From Colwellia chukchiensis (lineage in GTDB: Bacteria; Pseudomonadota; Gammaproteobacteria; Enterobacterales; Alteromonadaceae): a stretch of 64,000 bases of DNA. The stretch is from the NCBI RefSeq assembly GCF_002104455.1, contig NZ_NBOC01000016.1, positions 31,164-95,163 of the forward strand, given 5' to 3'. Numbering within the stretch: position 1 is the stretch's first letter; the number at the start of each line of letters is the position of its first letter. The position numbers and the translations under genes are program-made. Positions 41,805 through 52,866 of the stretch are shown piece after piece. The notes below the pieces were generated by a model. That model was not told the origin of the DNA. It saw only the letters and a program-made list of their open reading frames with translations, and searched no databases.

Positions 41805-42931
41805 TATTTTTTCTCCTGGAAACTCTTTTGTAAAAGAGCAAGTAGGCGCTCTCTGATTGAAATAGCTGACTCACCTAAATTAACAGTGCAAAACCATATT
41901 GGGTGGCCTTGAATTGTTACCATCTCAGCGACTTCTTTATCTACTGTCGGGTGAAGTAACATGCCAATACTTTCAAGTGATTTGGGGTCTGAAGTGTCTT
42001 CCTGGCTTCTAAGGTAAGTATACATTTGGTAGATATAACCACTGCGAAGAGTCTGTTCCCTATGCCAACCTTTAGTGGTCACTGAATTGAATTTTGTGTC
42101 GATTACCAAACGCTTGTCTGGTGAACGATTATCGATAATGATGTCTGTTTTCATGCTGGGAAGAATTTCGTCTATCCCTGAGCTTTTATCTGATATCTGC
42201 CAATCAAACTGTTTGCCAGCCAATACTCGCCACTCTCTTTTATCTAGTGCTACGGCATAGAAACCCGCTACAGCTTTTTCAAACAATTTTCTAAGCCACT
42301 CTTTTCGAGTGTCAGGAGCTGTTAGATGAAATTGACCGTCAAACTCTGTGGGTATAGCGAGTGAAAAAGCCAAATCGGCTGCAGCAACCATCTTCTGATC
42401 GCTAATATCATGGCGTCCAAATCTTTCCGACTTTCCGCTGTAATTTATTGGCTTTGCCTTGCTCACGCCTAGACGTTCTAAACTCAGCATTAAGGCTCGG
42501 CATTTATGGGCAAGAGTTGGTTTAATATTCAGCTTTGATAATCGTTCTAATGCAGATCTAACATAACGATTACGGGGAGTATCTACCGTTAACTCATCAA
42601 AGCGACAGCATACCTTACCTTTTTCAAGTAGCCTTTGCCGCTCGGTGGTTAGGGTATCTATGCGTCCACGAACTCGATTGATTACAGCAACTTTCGATTC
42701 ATACCCATAGCTTAAATTTCGCATCATGCGTTCTTCAACTTGATGGCAGAGAATCTCGGCAACCAAATCTGCTATGTCTTCTGGGTTGTCTTCTACGTCG
42801 ACTTTATTGGTGCCAAGGTGGCGATAAAGGTCCGAAGCATAGAGCATCAACAACCACAGGTTACGAACAGGAATCTTTCCTAATCGTCTCGACGAAGTAG
42901 TTTGGCTTTTCGCTTCAATAACGGCAGACAT
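41804..42931 (-). CDS. mcrC: McrC-like 5-methylcytosine restriction subunit
   Basis: This 375-residue protein has a beta-rich N-terminal region (LGKIPVRNLWLLMLYASDLY), the McrC middle (NRVRGRIDTLTTERQRLLEK), and a C-terminal nuclease core: IDEILPSMKTDIIIDNRSPD and KRLVIDTKFNSVT (PD...DTK, near 270). McrC supplies the nuclease to McrB. It overlaps the mcrB-like gene by one base, so coupling is likely. Confidence 0.82.
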   Translation of the reverse strand: MSAVIEAKSQTTSSRRLGKIPVRNLWLLMLYASDLYRHLGTNKVDVEDNPEDIADLVAEILCHQVEERMMRNLSYGYESKVAVINRVRGRIDTLTTERQRLLEKGKVCCRFDELTVDTPRNRYVRSALERLSKLNIKPTLAHKCRALMLSLERLGVSKAKPINYSGKSERFGRHDISDQKMVAAADLAFSLAIPTEFDGQFHLTAPDTRKEWLRKLFEKAVAGFYAVALDKREWRVLAGKQFDWQISDKSSGIDEILPSMKTDIIIDNRSPDKRLVIDTKFNSVTTKGWHREQTLRSGYIYQMYTYLRSQEDTSDPKSLESIGMLLHPTVDKEVAEMVTIQGHPIWFCTVNLGESAISIRERLLALLQKSFQEKK

Positions 42932-45129
42932 TAGATGCCTTCAACCAAAGCGTCTTTGGATTTGATAGCGCGTTCTATATCGTCAAACCAGTATTCTTCA
43001 AGAAGCGGTCCAATTTCAGTTTCTACGACACCTTGAAACCATGCTGCAGCATCTTCAATCTTTGTATTTAACGGTGGTGTTACATAACTGTGGCCGATTT
43101 TAAACTGAGGGCCCAAGTTGCGTTCTTTTGAAATCTCGTTATTTAGTGAGACTATGCGCTGTTCAATTAACTGCAAAAAATCGTTATCAATACCAGCCTT
43201 ACTATGAACCCAATTGCGCCATGCCTCACCGAGCGTTGGCTTAAGATCAAAAAATGCGAATCGGCGACGTAGAGCAAGGTCAACAAGTGCTAATGAGCGG
43301 TCGGCAATATTCATAGTGCCAATAACATAAAGGTTAGCGGGAATATGAATTCTTTCGCCTTCAGCTCGACGATAACTAAGCTCCAAAGCTTCACTTGGCG
43401 TGCGCTTGTCAGCCTCTAACAATGTGAGCATTTCGCCAAAAATCTGAGCAGGGTTTCCTCGGTTAATTTCTTCGATAACGACTACGTGTTTGCTGCTCGC
43501 ATCTTTTTTGGCTTCATTAATCATTTCCAGAAATGGACCATCAACGAGAGTTAATTTTCCTTCGCCTGATGGCCTCCAACCACGCACAAAATCTTCATAT
43601 GATAGATTGGGGTGGAACTGAACAGCGCGTAGAGAGTTTTCGTCCTTTTGGCCCATTAACGCATATGCAAGTTTCTTTGCGAGCCATGTCTTACCAGTTC
43701 CCGGAGGGCCTTGGAGAATAAGGTTTTTCTTATGTCTAAGCTGAGTAATTATTTTTGCGATGCTTTCTCTTTCAAGAAAACAACCATCGGCAATGATGTC
43801 GTCAATTGTATAAGGTTCAATAGGCGCAGTCTGAACAGCAACTTCGTCTTCTTCTGCCGATAGCTCCTCGTCATCAAGGTCAGTAGCATTCGGATGAGCG
43901 GATGTGTCGGTATCCTTAAATAGCCAGGCCGAAAGCGACAGTTCTGGAAAAGAGTGTACGGGGTAGGCGTCCTCTTGAAATCGTGTTTCTAGATCATCAA
44001 TCAGACCGAAGTAATCTCTTGAGCTACAGCGACCTTTTTCGCCATTCTTGCCTATTTCTAAACCCAGCTTTTTAGTGATGTATGCCTGTGATTGGCCATC
44101 AAGTGTCAGATACTTCCATGGTCTAATCCAATACAGCCCCATTGAGAGGTTCCAGCCGGTTCCCCAGCATTTAGTCGCAGTTTCATAAGCATCGTAAAGT
44201 GCCTCTGCGGTATCAGTTTCTGAGTTATTAGCGTGTTCTATGGCGGCCTCAAAAAGGTTCCATAGTGTATCAATGTCATGTTCACCCCGTCGGTATTTGT
44301 ATCCAAAAAACCAAGAGCGCTGATTATTAACAACAGGGATACCTTCAAAGGAATTAGGAACAGGCGTTTCAACTTTCAAAAAAGCAGCAAGCTCGCTTGC
44401 GATGGCTATTCGGTTAGCATCGGTAATGCCCCGGTTAAACAGGCCGAAGACGGTAAACGGGCAAATATCACTTAGCAAATCTTTTGTGCCTTCCTTAGGC
44501 TGATCTTGAAGGACAGAAATGCTTTCAATTTTGTTCGGTAAATCGTGGATGGCTGCCATTAAAGAAGCACGATCATCCTTGTAAGTTAATAGCTTGTCGG
44601 CAAACTCTTCGTAAAATTGGGTCCATTTAAAACGCTGTTTATCGACAGGGGTATCACCAAAGCGCTCCTTCCAATAGGGAGCATTGCGAAAACGATCTAT
44701 ATCCTGGGGTTTATTATTGAAAGTGAAGTCAATAAGCCCCTCTGTCATCCAATCATCGGGAGAAACGCGCCAAATAGTGCTGCGATTGGTATAGAAATAC
44801 CATTCATTAACAGGCTCAAAGCGTGGTTGCCATTCAACATCGACAAACCGGCCATCGCCATGATTACGGGTAATCACACCAATAGCTTTGATCCCCATTA
44901 CTGAAACAGTCTGGCCTTTAGTATCAAAAGGGAGCTCTCGCTTTCTTGTATATGACGATTTAATGGCAATCTTGTCGCCCGGCTGCATACTGCGGACTAC
45001 ATCGAGATATTTATCTTCATAGCCATTTTGCCAAACGCCATCGTTGAGAAAACGCTCCGTTTGGTCTTCACTACCTTTGCCGTAGGATGCACCCACAAAC
45101 CAGAATGAATTAGATTTATTTGTTGTCAT
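42931..45129 (-). CDS. mcrB: McrB-like AAA+ GTPase with an EVE-like N-terminal domain
   Basis: This 732-residue protein has three parts. Residues about 5-125 (FWFVGASYGKGSEDQTERFL, AIKSSYTRKRELPFDTKG, ITRNHGDGRFVDVEWQP) look like an EVE/PUA-type modified-base reader. A middle linker follows. The C-terminal AAA+ has Walker A LQGPPGTGKTWLAKKL near 475, and the McrB signature MNIADRSLALVDLALRRRFA near 605. Such readers bind modified cytosine and let McrC cut. It lies between hsdR (15 bp away) and mcrC. Confidence 0.8.
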   Translation of the reverse strand: MTTNKSNSFWFVGASYGKGSEDQTERFLNDGVWQNGYEDKYLDVVRSMQPGDKIAIKSSYTRKRELPFDTKGQTVSVMGIKAIGVITRNHGDGRFVDVEWQPRFEPVNEWYFYTNRSTIWRVSPDDWMTEGLIDFTFNNKPQDIDRFRNAPYWKERFGDTPVDKQRFKWTQFYEEFADKLLTYKDDRASLMAAIHDLPNKIESISVLQDQPKEGTKDLLSDICPFTVFGLFNRGITDANRIAIASELAAFLKVETPVPNSFEGIPVVNNQRSWFFGYKYRRGEHDIDTLWNLFEAAIEHANNSETDTAEALYDAYETATKCWGTGWNLSMGLYWIRPWKYLTLDGQSQAYITKKLGLEIGKNGEKGRCSSRDYFGLIDDLETRFQEDAYPVHSFPELSLSAWLFKDTDTSAHPNATDLDDEELSAEEDEVAVQTAPIEPYTIDDIIADGCFLERESIAKIITQLRHKKNLILQGPPGTGKTWLAKKLAYALMGQKDENSLRAVQFHPNLSYEDFVRGWRPSGEGKLTLVDGPFLEMINEAKKDASSKHVVVIEEINRGNPAQIFGEMLTLLEADKRTPSEALELSYRRAEGERIHIPANLYVIGTMNIADRSLALVDLALRRRFAFFDLKPTLGEAWRNWVHSKAGIDNDFLQLIEQRIVSLNNEISKERNLGPQFKIGHSYVTPPLNTKIEDAAAWFQGVVETEIGPLLEEYWFDDIERAIKSKDALVEGI

Positions 45130-45144
45130 CTATAAAAGCACCCT

Positions 45145-48100
45145 TTATTTCGTCCATGAATTCGACAATGTCTCAGCCTGCTTCAAAATAAGCTCTACAG
45201 CTTCAGCGGCTTTGTCAGGTGGATATTTGTAACGCTGTAAAGTGCGGCGCACGAGTATTTTTAATTTAGCTCGAACACTGTCACGAACTTGCCAATCAAC
45301 CGTGGTCGATTTTCTGAGTTTGTCTGTGATTTCGACGGCAATCTTTTTAAGGATCTCATCACCAAGTTCACGTACTGCACTTTCGTTGTTGGCTAGAGCA
45401 TCATAAAACGCGATTTCATCTGGATTTAACCCCAGTTCAGCCTCGCGCATCATTTCTTCCTGAAACTCTTTGGCCATTTGAATAAGTTCTTCAATGACCT
45501 GAGCTGTTTCAATGGCGCGGTTATTGTACTTTCTAAGCGTTTCTTGCAAGCGGTCTGCGTATTTCTTCTCTTGCACAACGTTATTACGTGTTTTCGCTTT
45601 AATGTCATCCTTGAGTAGTTTTTCAAGTAATTCAACGGCCAAGTTGCGCTCCGGCATCTGTCGCACGTCTTCTAAAAACTCATCCGATAGCAAACCAATA
45701 TTGGGCTTGTCCAAGCCACAAAGTGCGAACACGTCAGCAACGCCTTCGGCGATCACTGCGTTATCTAGGATCTGTTTCAGTGCCGAGTTCTTTTCTTCCT
45801 GAGTGCGCTTTCTATCTACGCTGGTAAATTTGCTGATGGCGGCCTTAATGGCTGAGTAAAAGGCGATTTCTTTCCTTAACTCTTTAGCCTCATCCAAGGT
45901 ACTGCATAGTGAGTATGATTTTGTTGCCGCCAACACTAAGTCTAAGAAACGCTTTTTGCCATCCTCTAAGCCAAGTACATAGTTAGCGGCAGGCACCAAT
46001 AGTTTGTGCGCTTGAGTTTCATACCCCGATATGTCCAAACCATCGGATTTTGGTGTTTTACCAAACATGCCACGGATAGCATCAATTTTTTCTAAAAGAA
46101 TGGAAAACGCTTCTTCTGCATTGAGTGTTGGCTCGCCTTTACCTTTAGAGTCTGTATAGGTTTTCAATGCTTGCTTAAGCTCGTTAGCAATACCAATGTA
46201 GTCAACAACTAAACCGCCTGGCTTGTTTTTAAATACGCGGTTAACCCGCGCAATGGCCTGCATCAGGTTATGGCCTTTCATCGGTTTATCCACGTACATA
46301 GTGTTACAACAAGGCGCATCAAACCCCGTTAACCACATGTCCCTGACAATGACCAACTTCAGAGGATCATTCATATCTTTAAAGCGCTTTTCTAAGCGTT
46401 TTTTGGTTTTTTTGTTATAAATATGGGGTTGCAAAAGTGGCTTGTCCGAAGCTGACCCTGTCATCACAATCTTAATCGCCCCTTTTTCAGGATCATCCGA
46501 ATGCCATTCTGGGCGCAGTGCAATAATCTCATTGTAGAGATGCGCACAGATATCACGGCTCATAGCCACTATCATGGCTTTACCATCCATAGTGGCATTG
46601 CGTGTCTCAAAGTGCTCGATCAAGTCAGCTGCAACTTGGCTTAATCTAGGAGTCGCACCAACAAGCTTTTCAAGACGGCTCCATTCCCCCTTAGTTTTTT
46701 CACGGTTGCTGACGTCCTCTTCGTCCTCTACCACTTCATCAACTTGATCGGACAACTCAGCGATTTCAGCATGGTTCAAATCAAGCTTTGCCAAGCGTGA
46801 CTCATAATAAATAGGAACGGTTGCGCCATCATCTACTGCATCTTGAATGTCGTAGATGGACACATAGCCACCAAATACAGCGCGAGTGTCTTTGTCTTCT
46901 TGTGAAATGGGTGTACCAGTAAAACCAATAAAGGAAGCAGACGGTAGCGCATCGCGCATATGCTTGGCGTAACCAAACTTATATTGACCATCTGCACTTA
47001 AGGTGGCTTTCAGGCCATATTGGCTGCGGTGTGCTTCGTCTGAGATAACAACTATATTGTGACGCTCATTGAGTATTGGATGATGCTTCTCGTCGTCAAG
47101 CAGGGCAAACTTTTGCACTGTGGTAAAAATGATGCCGCCAGACTCTCTTTCAGCTAACAACTGTCTTAGCGCATCTCGGTCAGATGCTTGAACAGGCGTT
47201 TGCTTCAAGAGCTCAACTGCGTTGCAGAACGTGGCATAGAGCTGACCATCTAGATCATTGCGGTCGGTAACAACAATCAGCGTTGGGTTATTCATAGCCT
47301 TTTGTTGAAGCAACATACCGGCATAACAACACATTGAAATACTTTTGCCGCTGCCTTGAGTGTGCCAAACCACACCTGCTTTTTTACTACCAGGTACTAC
47401 CTCATCGGCATAGGTTGCCCGCTTCTCTGTTACGCCATCAATTTGCTGAGCCGCAATGACTGTCGTCTTTACCGCTTCTCGCACAGCATGAAACTGGTGA
47501 TAACCAGCAATCTTTTTAATGATCGTCTCACCGTCTGTTTCAAACAATACAAAAAATCGTATGTAATCCAGCAGCAACTCACGATCAAAAAAACCGCGAA
47601 CCATGGTTTCTAGCTGCCACTCCAGTAAAGGTTTATCGTTTTCATTATTAATAGTGCGCCAAGGCATAAAACGCTCTTGGTTAGCAGTTAGAGAGCCGAC
47701 CCGAGCGGTGTAACCATCACTGACTACTAGCGCCTCATTGAAGATAAAAAGGTCTGAGACTTCATCTTTATAGGTTTGCAGTTGATTAAAGGCATCCCAA
47801 ATATCGGCATTTTCATCGCTTGGGCTTTTCAACTCAAGAACAGCAATCGGTAAGCCGTTGATAAAACAAATGACATCAGGCCGACGTGGCTGTTTGGTGC
47901 CAGTAATCGTGAACTGATTGACGACAGTAAATAGATTATTGTTCAAGTTATCGAAGTCGATAATAAAAACATGATCCTGTATCGATTCACCATCGGCTCC
48001 CTTATATACAACAGGAACTCCTTGCAACAAGAAACGATGAAAAGAACGGTTACTTGTAACTAAATCAAAAAAATCAGGTTTTAATATAATGGCTTTAAAC

Positions 48101-48309
48101 TGTTCATAGCAGATATCTATTTGAACAACAGGAATATGGTTATTGATTTTTTCAAATGCTAATTTTAAGTAAGTTTCTAAGATAACGTCAGAGTAATTTT
48201 TTCTCAGAGGATTGTTGCCATCTGGACCAATATCAGGCCCATGAAGAATATCCCAATGATTTTCCCTAAACCAACCTAAACAAAGGCTCTCTAGATTTTC
48301 TTCATTCAT
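45145..48309 (-). CDS. hsdR: HsdR, type I restriction endonuclease and translocase subunit
   Basis: This 1054-residue protein starts [20 protein letters not shown]. It has the PD-(D/E)xK nuclease [19 protein letters not shown] near 150, DEAD-box motifs [19 protein letters not shown] (Walker A, near 320), [23 protein letters not shown], and a C-terminal helical domain. HsdR cuts DNA after translocation when a foreign target is unmodified. The gene is complete. It is followed by mcrB and preceded by a BstXI-like nuclease gene, an unusual neighbour in a type I operon. Confidence 0.9.
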   Translation of the reverse strand: MNEENLESLCLGWFRENHWDILHGPDIGPDGNNPLRKNYSDVILETYLKLAFEKINNHIPVVQIDICYEQFKAIILKPDFFDLVTSNRSFHRFLLQGVPVVYKGADGESIQDHVFIIDFDNLNNNLFTVVNQFTITGTKQPRRPDVICFINGLPIAVLELKSPSDENADIWDAFNQLQTYKDEVSDLFIFNEALVVSDGYTARVGSLTANQERFMPWRTINNENDKPLLEWQLETMVRGFFDRELLLDYIRFFVLFETDGETIIKKIAGYHQFHAVREAVKTTVIAAQQIDGVTEKRATYADEVVPGSKKAGVVWHTQGSGKSISMCCYAGMLLQQKAMNNPTLIVVTDRNDLDGQLYATFCNAVELLKQTPVQASDRDALRQLLAERESGGIIFTTVQKFALLDDEKHHPILNERHNIVVISDEAHRSQYGLKATLSADGQYKFGYAKHMRDALPSASFIGFTGTPISQEDKDTRAVFGGYVSIYDIQDAVDDGATVPIYYESRLAKLDLNHAEIAELSDQVDEVVEDEEDVSNREKTKGEWSRLEKLVGATPRLSQVAADLIEHFETRNATMDGKAMIVAMSRDICAHLYNEIIALRPEWHSDDPEKGAIKIVMTGSASDKPLLQPHIYNKKTKKRLEKRFKDMNDPLKLVIVRDMWLTGFDAPCCNTMYVDKPMKGHNLMQAIARVNRVFKNKPGGLVVDYIGIANELKQALKTYTDSKGKGEPTLNAEEAFSILLEKIDAIRGMFGKTPKSDGLDISGYETQAHKLLVPAANYVLGLEDGKKRFLDLVLAATKSYSLCSTLDEAKELRKEIAFYSAIKAAISKFTSVDRKRTQEEKNSALKQILDNAVIAEGVADVFALCGLDKPNIGLLSDEFLEDVRQMPERNLAVELLEKLLKDDIKAKTRNNVVQEKKYADRLQETLRKYNNRAIETAQVIEELIQMAKEFQEEMMREAELGLNPDEIAFYDALANNESAVRELGDEILKKIAVEITDKLRKSTTVDWQVRDSVRAKLKILVRRTLQRYKYPPDKAAEAVELILKQAETLSNSWTK

Positions 48310-48313
48310 AACT

Positions 48314-49468
48314 TTAATCCCTCTCTATATACAGCTCTTCAGAGATTCTGATCCAAACAGCTCCATTCGGGGATCTAATCATCTTGTCGTCATCACTAAT
48401 CCACCCAAAAGTTTCAATGCTATCACCAATTAACTTAGCTACTTTTATATCCATTTCCTTTACTTCAGCAAGCGAATAACATCTTCGCTGCCCAAGCTTG
48501 GTATTACAAGTTGCATGCCCCCAAGAAACGTAGAAGTGATTATGATGCAACCGTTCATATTCAAGTGGAATCATATGAAATAGATTTACTGTAGTAGAAC
48601 GATTGGTTCCATCTACTATTAGGCCAGAGTTTAAAAGAGATTCTTCATTCTCAAGGTTTATATGACTATGAAGCTCATCATATGAAATTCTTTTGAGGCA
48701 TAGTGGGCAAGTTGTAATATTTCCTTTCATCATCCCAAGATAGTTATAGTGAACCCCATCACTAAGTGAGCACTCATCTAGAATTAATTTCAGATGTAAT
48801 GCTTGTGATGCTGTATATGGGCTAGACGATGTATGTATAATTTGCCATGCTAAAGATGCTTGTGATAGAAAATTAGTTTCCTTGTTAGCATATTCAGGAG
48901 CAAAAATCCCCTGCGGTGGCCCTTCGATAACTTCATTTTTTATAATTTTCTTGCCTCCACCAACTTTTGGAAGGCGAAGAATATAATGCCCTTTGTCTAA
49001 TACTTCTGAACTTCTTTTTTCAACGATATTTCCATTCTTATCCTCCAAGTGACGAACGGACCATTCGTCAAGCGGTGGAAACTCATCAAAAGATTGATGA
49101 GAGCGATACAATACAAAAGCATTTTCACCGATTACGAGTGGCTCACCATCTGGCAAATTTATTTCACTCAAAATACCTGAAGAAATAAAAGCTTGATCAG
49201 GGTACAGCCTTACGATGTACCCATCTTCATAGTTTGAAGTATCAATAACATTAATCTTTTCAAAAGGAATGATAACTTTATTGTTTCTATAAACATGATT
49301 TTGATAAGCCCCCTTCTTTCCTCCTCGCGGTGTTGCGTAGCCTGCTTTTGAAAGTTTTTTCTTATCTTTTTCTTCCAGAAATGACCAGCAGTTAGTCGGC
49401 CAAGGATCGCACTTCCCAGTATGACCAATCAACTTTCGGCAACTACCTTTTTGACACAAACCAATCAT
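48314..49468 (-). CDS. HNH-type restriction endonuclease, BstXI-like
   Basis: This 384-residue protein starts [20 protein letters not shown] (a Cys/His metal-binding motif) and continues [20 protein letters not shown]. The C-terminal part carries [16 protein letters not shown] near 258 and [20 protein letters not shown] near 322, an HNH-like arrangement with zinc-binding cysteines. The layout and the N-terminus recall the BstXI family, in which a type II enzyme is accompanied by type I-like M and S subunits. Here it lies between hsdS (overlap of four bases) and hsdR (4-bp gap), so one operon has two nucleases. The BstXI assignment is from memory and needs a profile search. Confidence 0.6.
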   Translation of the reverse strand: MIGLCQKGSCRKLIGHTGKCDPWPTNCWSFLEEKDKKKLSKAGYATPRGGKKGAYQNHVYRNNKVIIPFEKINVIDTSNYEDGYIVRLYPDQAFISSGILSEINLPDGEPLVIGENAFVLYRSHQSFDEFPPLDEWSVRHLEDKNGNIVEKRSSEVLDKGHYILRLPKVGGGKKIIKNEVIEGPPQGIFAPEYANKETNFLSQASLAWQIIHTSSSPYTASQALHLKLILDECSLSDGVHYNYLGMMKGNITTCPLCLKRISYDELHSHINLENEESLLNSGLIVDGTNRSTTVNLFHMIPLEYERLHHNHFYVSWGHATCNTKLGQRRCYSLAEVKEMDIKVAKLIGDSIETFGWISDDDKMIRSPNGAVWIRISEELYIERD

Positions 49469-50169
49469 AATGAGAGCCTTTTACTAAGATCATCTATTGA
49501 AAGCTCCCCTGAAAATAGTAGGAACATCACCTGATTTATTGTCTTTTCTAACTCGTTACTTTCTGCTTTTATATTGCTAAGTTGCTGCATATCTAATGCG
49601 GATTGTTCTAGTGCATGCCCTGATAGTTTACAAAACTGAAGTGCGCTAATTACTTTCAATATTTTGTCTTGTACATCTACTGAAGGCACTGATATGTGAA
49701 ACTCAAAGAGATCACTTTTATAGAGTTCAGGATATGTTGAACCATTAGCAACTGCGTCAAGATAAGGCTTATTCAAGCGAAACCAATATGCTAAATAAAG
49801 CGGCCTCAAAAGTGGCCCACATGTAAAATTCAAAAAACCTTGATTTGTAGCCATAGGAACAGTGTTGACAGCAACTGCACCAACAGGGGCTCTTTTACTG
49901 AGCATTACTGTTCCTGCAGGCAATAGTTTTGCTGCCGAACTTTTAAGACCTAAAGTAGTGATATTTCTCTCTGTTTTACTGACGTAAACACCATCCATGT
50001 CAGTAATTTCTTTGGGAGTTAGCCATGGAATATCTCCTTCCCAATAATCATCTTCATTTGTTTTGGGTGTGCCACCTGATTCAACCTGAAGAATTAATCC
50101 AGTTTTTTTACAAGCCTCTAAAGTTCCATGAAACCAATCTTTATGACTTAATAGAAATGGTTCAGCCAT
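49465..50169 (-). CDS. hsdS: HsdS-like half-length specificity subunit
   Basis: This 234-residue protein has one target-recognition domain only: QVESGGTPKTNEDDYWEGDI then PWLTPKEITDMDGVYVSKTE, with MLSKRAPVGAVAVN and TNQGFLNF, followed by one conserved helix region (KILKVISALQFCKLSGHAL). A full type I HsdS has two TRDs and about 400 residues. A half S can dimerise and then specify a palindromic target, as for BstXI (CCANNNNNNTGG as I recall). It overlaps hsdM by eight bases. Confidence 0.8.
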   Translation of the reverse strand: MAEPFLLSHKDWFHGTLEACKKTGLILQVESGGTPKTNEDDYWEGDIPWLTPKEITDMDGVYVSKTERNITTLGLKSSAAKLLPAGTVMLSKRAPVGAVAVNTVPMATNQGFLNFTCGPLLRPLYLAYWFRLNKPYLDAVANGSTYPELYKSDLFEFHISVPSVDVQDKILKVISALQFCKLSGHALEQSALDMQQLSNIKAESNELEKTINQVMFLLFSGELSIDDLSKRLSL

Positions 50170-51877
50170 TTGAAACTTTCTCCATTATTTGTTTTGTTTT
50201 TTCAGCCGCCAGAACTACTTCATTAAGCCTATTACTTACTTTTTGAATATTCTTAAACATTTCAATCTGTGCTTCCTTCGATACAAGATTTTTCCTGTCA
50301 AAACCCACATATCGACCTGGTACAAGGGCATATTTATGCCTTTCTATCTCACTTATATCAACACTTCTACAAAACCCAGGCTGATCTTTGTATCCTTCAG
50401 ATCTAACCCAGTCTTTATAACAATCCGCTATTTGTTCTATTTCAGACTTTGATAGAGATCTGATTACTTTAGTCTCAAGAGTTCCTAAATTTTTAGCATT
50501 GATAAATAGCACATTTTTCGCTCTGTTTTGTCTTTTGTCTTTTGCTTTACTAAAGCACCAAATACATGCACCAATTTGCGTGTTAGTGAATAAATGTGTC
50601 GGGAGAGCAATCACACAATCTAATAAATTACTATCAACGATGGACTTCCTTATTTCATATTCGTCTTTAGCATTTACGGTCAAAGACCCATTTGAAAGTA
50701 AGATTGCTGCCTTACCATTAGAATTTAGGTGATGGATAATATGTTGAAGCCATCCATAATTAGCATTCCCTTTTGGAGGTGTTCCATACATCCATCTTAT
50801 ATCTCCTTGTAACTTTTCACTCCACCATTCTTTCATGTTAAACGGAGGATTTGCCATTACGAAATCAGCTTTAAGATCTGGATGCTGATCATCTAGAAAA
50901 GTATCAGCGTTTTTATTCCCAAAATTAAAATCAATGCCTCTTATAGCCATATTCATAGCCGCAAGCTTCCATGTGGTAGGATTGCTTTCTTGACCATAAA
51001 CAGATATGTGTTTTTTTTGTTCTGATGCGTTGTATTTTTTTTCTTTTGCGTGTTCTTCAATAAATTTTTCACTTGAAACGAAAAATCCACCCGACCCCAT
51101 TGCAGGATCATAAACCCGCCCCTGATATGGCTCTAGCAATTCAACAATTAGAGTAACAATACTTTTAGGTGTGTAATACTGCCCACCTTGTTTTCCCTCA
51201 GCCAACGCGAATTGCCCCAAAAAATATTCATATACATGACCAAGAATATCTTTGCTTTTTAAGCTTAACTTCTTTCCATTAAACTCAGGATTACTAAAAC
51301 TCGTATCAGAGAATCTATTTATTAACTCTGTTAGATTCGTATTTTCAACTTCGTAACGACTTATTCGAGGTAAAACTCCCTTTAACTTTGGATTTGCTGG
51401 CTTATCATTTATCCGATGCGACTCTATTTCATCCAGTGCATTGTCAATCAACCATGAAATTGATCTCAATTTAATTTCATTTCCATGACTATCTTTGTCA
51501 ATTACACTACCGATCGGAAGAGAAGCAGTACTTTTTATAAATTTCCATCTTGCCCTTTTTGGTATCCAGAAAACGTTTTTCTCTTGATAGTATTCGTGCA
51601 GTTCTAACTCTGCATTGACCGCATCGTTGTATTCTTCGTCAGAGTCATAATCTTCACGAGGCATGTAATAAATATTGTCATCGCTATCGTCCTGAGTAAA
51701 CAACTGACGTAACTCTTGTTGGCGCTCTTCAAAAGCGTCTGACACATACTTTAGAAAGATGATCCCTAGCACGACATGCTTATAGTTAGCGGCATCGAGG
51801 TTGTTACGTAACCGATCGGCTGCCGACCACAACTTTACATCGAGTTCTTTTAAAAACTGCTGTTCTGAATTATTCAT
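50162..51877 (-). CDS. hsdM: HsdM, type I DNA adenine methyltransferase
   Basis: This 571-residue protein has the HsdM N-terminal helical domain (LWSAADRLRNNLDAANYKHV, LGIIFLKYVSDAFEERQ), the SAM-binding region VYDPAMGSGGFFVSS near 253, and the catalytic NPPF in DFVMANPPFNMKEWW near 337, with a C-terminal tail (NRLNEVVLAAEKTKQIMEKV). It makes N6-methyladenine and needs an S subunit for specificity. It is the first gene of the M-S-nuclease-R operon. Its start lies 8 bp from the stop of the WYL gene, so the cargo is inserted immediately after s026. Confidence 0.9.
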   Translation of the reverse strand: MNNSEQQFLKELDVKLWSAADRLRNNLDAANYKHVVLGIIFLKYVSDAFEERQQELRQLFTQDDSDDNIYYMPREDYDSDEEYNDAVNAELELHEYYQEKNVFWIPKRARWKFIKSTASLPIGSVIDKDSHGNEIKLRSISWLIDNALDEIESHRINDKPANPKLKGVLPRISRYEVENTNLTELINRFSDTSFSNPEFNGKKLSLKSKDILGHVYEYFLGQFALAEGKQGGQYYTPKSIVTLIVELLEPYQGRVYDPAMGSGGFFVSSEKFIEEHAKEKKYNASEQKKHISVYGQESNPTTWKLAAMNMAIRGIDFNFGNKNADTFLDDQHPDLKADFVMANPPFNMKEWWSEKLQGDIRWMYGTPPKGNANYGWLQHIIHHLNSNGKAAILLSNGSLTVNAKDEYEIRKSIVDSNLLDCVIALPTHLFTNTQIGACIWCFSKAKDKRQNRAKNVLFINAKNLGTLETKVIRSLSKSEIEQIADCYKDWVRSEGYKDQPGFCRSVDISEIERHKYALVPGRYVGFDRKNLVSKEAQIEMFKNIQKVSNRLNEVVLAAEKTKQIMEKVSNG

Positions 51878-51885
51878 GTTCTTCC

Positions 51886-52866
51886 CTATGCTGTGACGCT
51901 ATCGAAACCAGGCGCAATCGCAAGGTTACCGACACCGTATAAAGTTTGATAATTTTTTAACCATAAATGAAATTCGGGTGTTTTTAGCTGAGCTGCTTTG
52001 GAGCAATCGACATTCCATTGTCTGAGTAAATAACCTGCCGTTGCCGCTCTAATCTCAATCTTTAAAACACCACCTTTCATGCCATAGTCAAGCTCAATCG
52101 CTTCGCTGTGCTCTATGCGTGGGTGCGGTACTAACTCAAGCTCTACAAAGCGATTCCATTGCCGGTCTTGGGTTTCAAGTTCAGCCTCTGACAGAATGGA
52201 ATCCTCAAGCACGACCGCTGCTTTAATTCGGGTAAGCACAAAGTCACGGAACCCATTTGGCGCTCCGCTTTGGCCATGCTTGCGGTCAAAACCACGAACA
52301 TGCCAACGCAGGCCATTGTCCACCAGCGTATGCGGTACAATTTCACGCGTTGTTTCACCGCTCGATAACGACACATAAGTGATGCTCAAGGCTTTGCCTT
52401 TGTGAATGGCCTCGGTGACCTTCGCCACTATCGATAAACTCGGCTTGTTAAGGTGATAAGGCGCTTCACAAGCCAGAGGCGGTTTTACCTTTCCACTGAA
52501 GCCATCGCCGTACCCTTGGCTGATGGTTGCCAGTGTTCGAACAACGTCATAGTCGAACAAGGGTTCAAATGCTTCACCACGTTTATGCAACTTGAGCTTT
52601 TGGTCATACTCAATGTTGCTTGGTGCAAGCTCTCGGTACATTGTGAAGTCTTTCGTTGCTTGTGCAGCAGCTATGCTGAAGCGATCGACTAAATCCGCCC
52701 GCACCGCTTCTCCCTTAAACAATAAAGTGAAATCGATGTGGGCAATGCGATCCCTGGTTGCTTGTGGCAACTGCGCTATCTGCAAAAGCCTATCTGGCTT
52801 TCCTTTCGCGCCTTCTTTAGCGAGTGAACTCGCTGGTACCGTTTGTTTCAGACCATCATTTGTCAT
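51886..52866 (-). CDS. WYL-domain regulator-like protein (s026-like)
   Basis: This 326-residue protein has an N-terminal helical region (IAQLPQATRDRIAHIDFTLL), a middle WYL domain (AIHKGKALSITYVSLSSGET, VDNGLRWHVRGFDRKHGQ; the W-x-V-R and 'FD' pattern near 185), and a C-terminal extension (RAATAGYLLRQWNVDCSKAA). WYL proteins sense ligands or nucleic acid and often regulate DNA-damage or defence genes. The gene is backbone (s026 position in SXT) and borders the defence-island hotspot; whether it controls that island is not known. Confidence 0.78.
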   Translation of the reverse strand: MTNDGLKQTVPASSLAKEGAKGKPDRLLQIAQLPQATRDRIAHIDFTLLFKGEAVRADLVDRFSIAAAQATKDFTMYRELAPSNIEYDQKLKLHKRGEAFEPLFDYDVVRTLATISQGYGDGFSGKVKPPLACEAPYHLNKPSLSIVAKVTEAIHKGKALSITYVSLSSGETTREIVPHTLVDNGLRWHVRGFDRKHGQSGAPNGFRDFVLTRIKAAVVLEDSILSEAELETQDRQWNRFVELELVPHPRIEHSEAIELDYGMKGGVLKIEIRAATAGYLLRQWNVDCSKAAQLKTPEFHLWLKNYQTLYGVGNLAIAPGFDSVTA

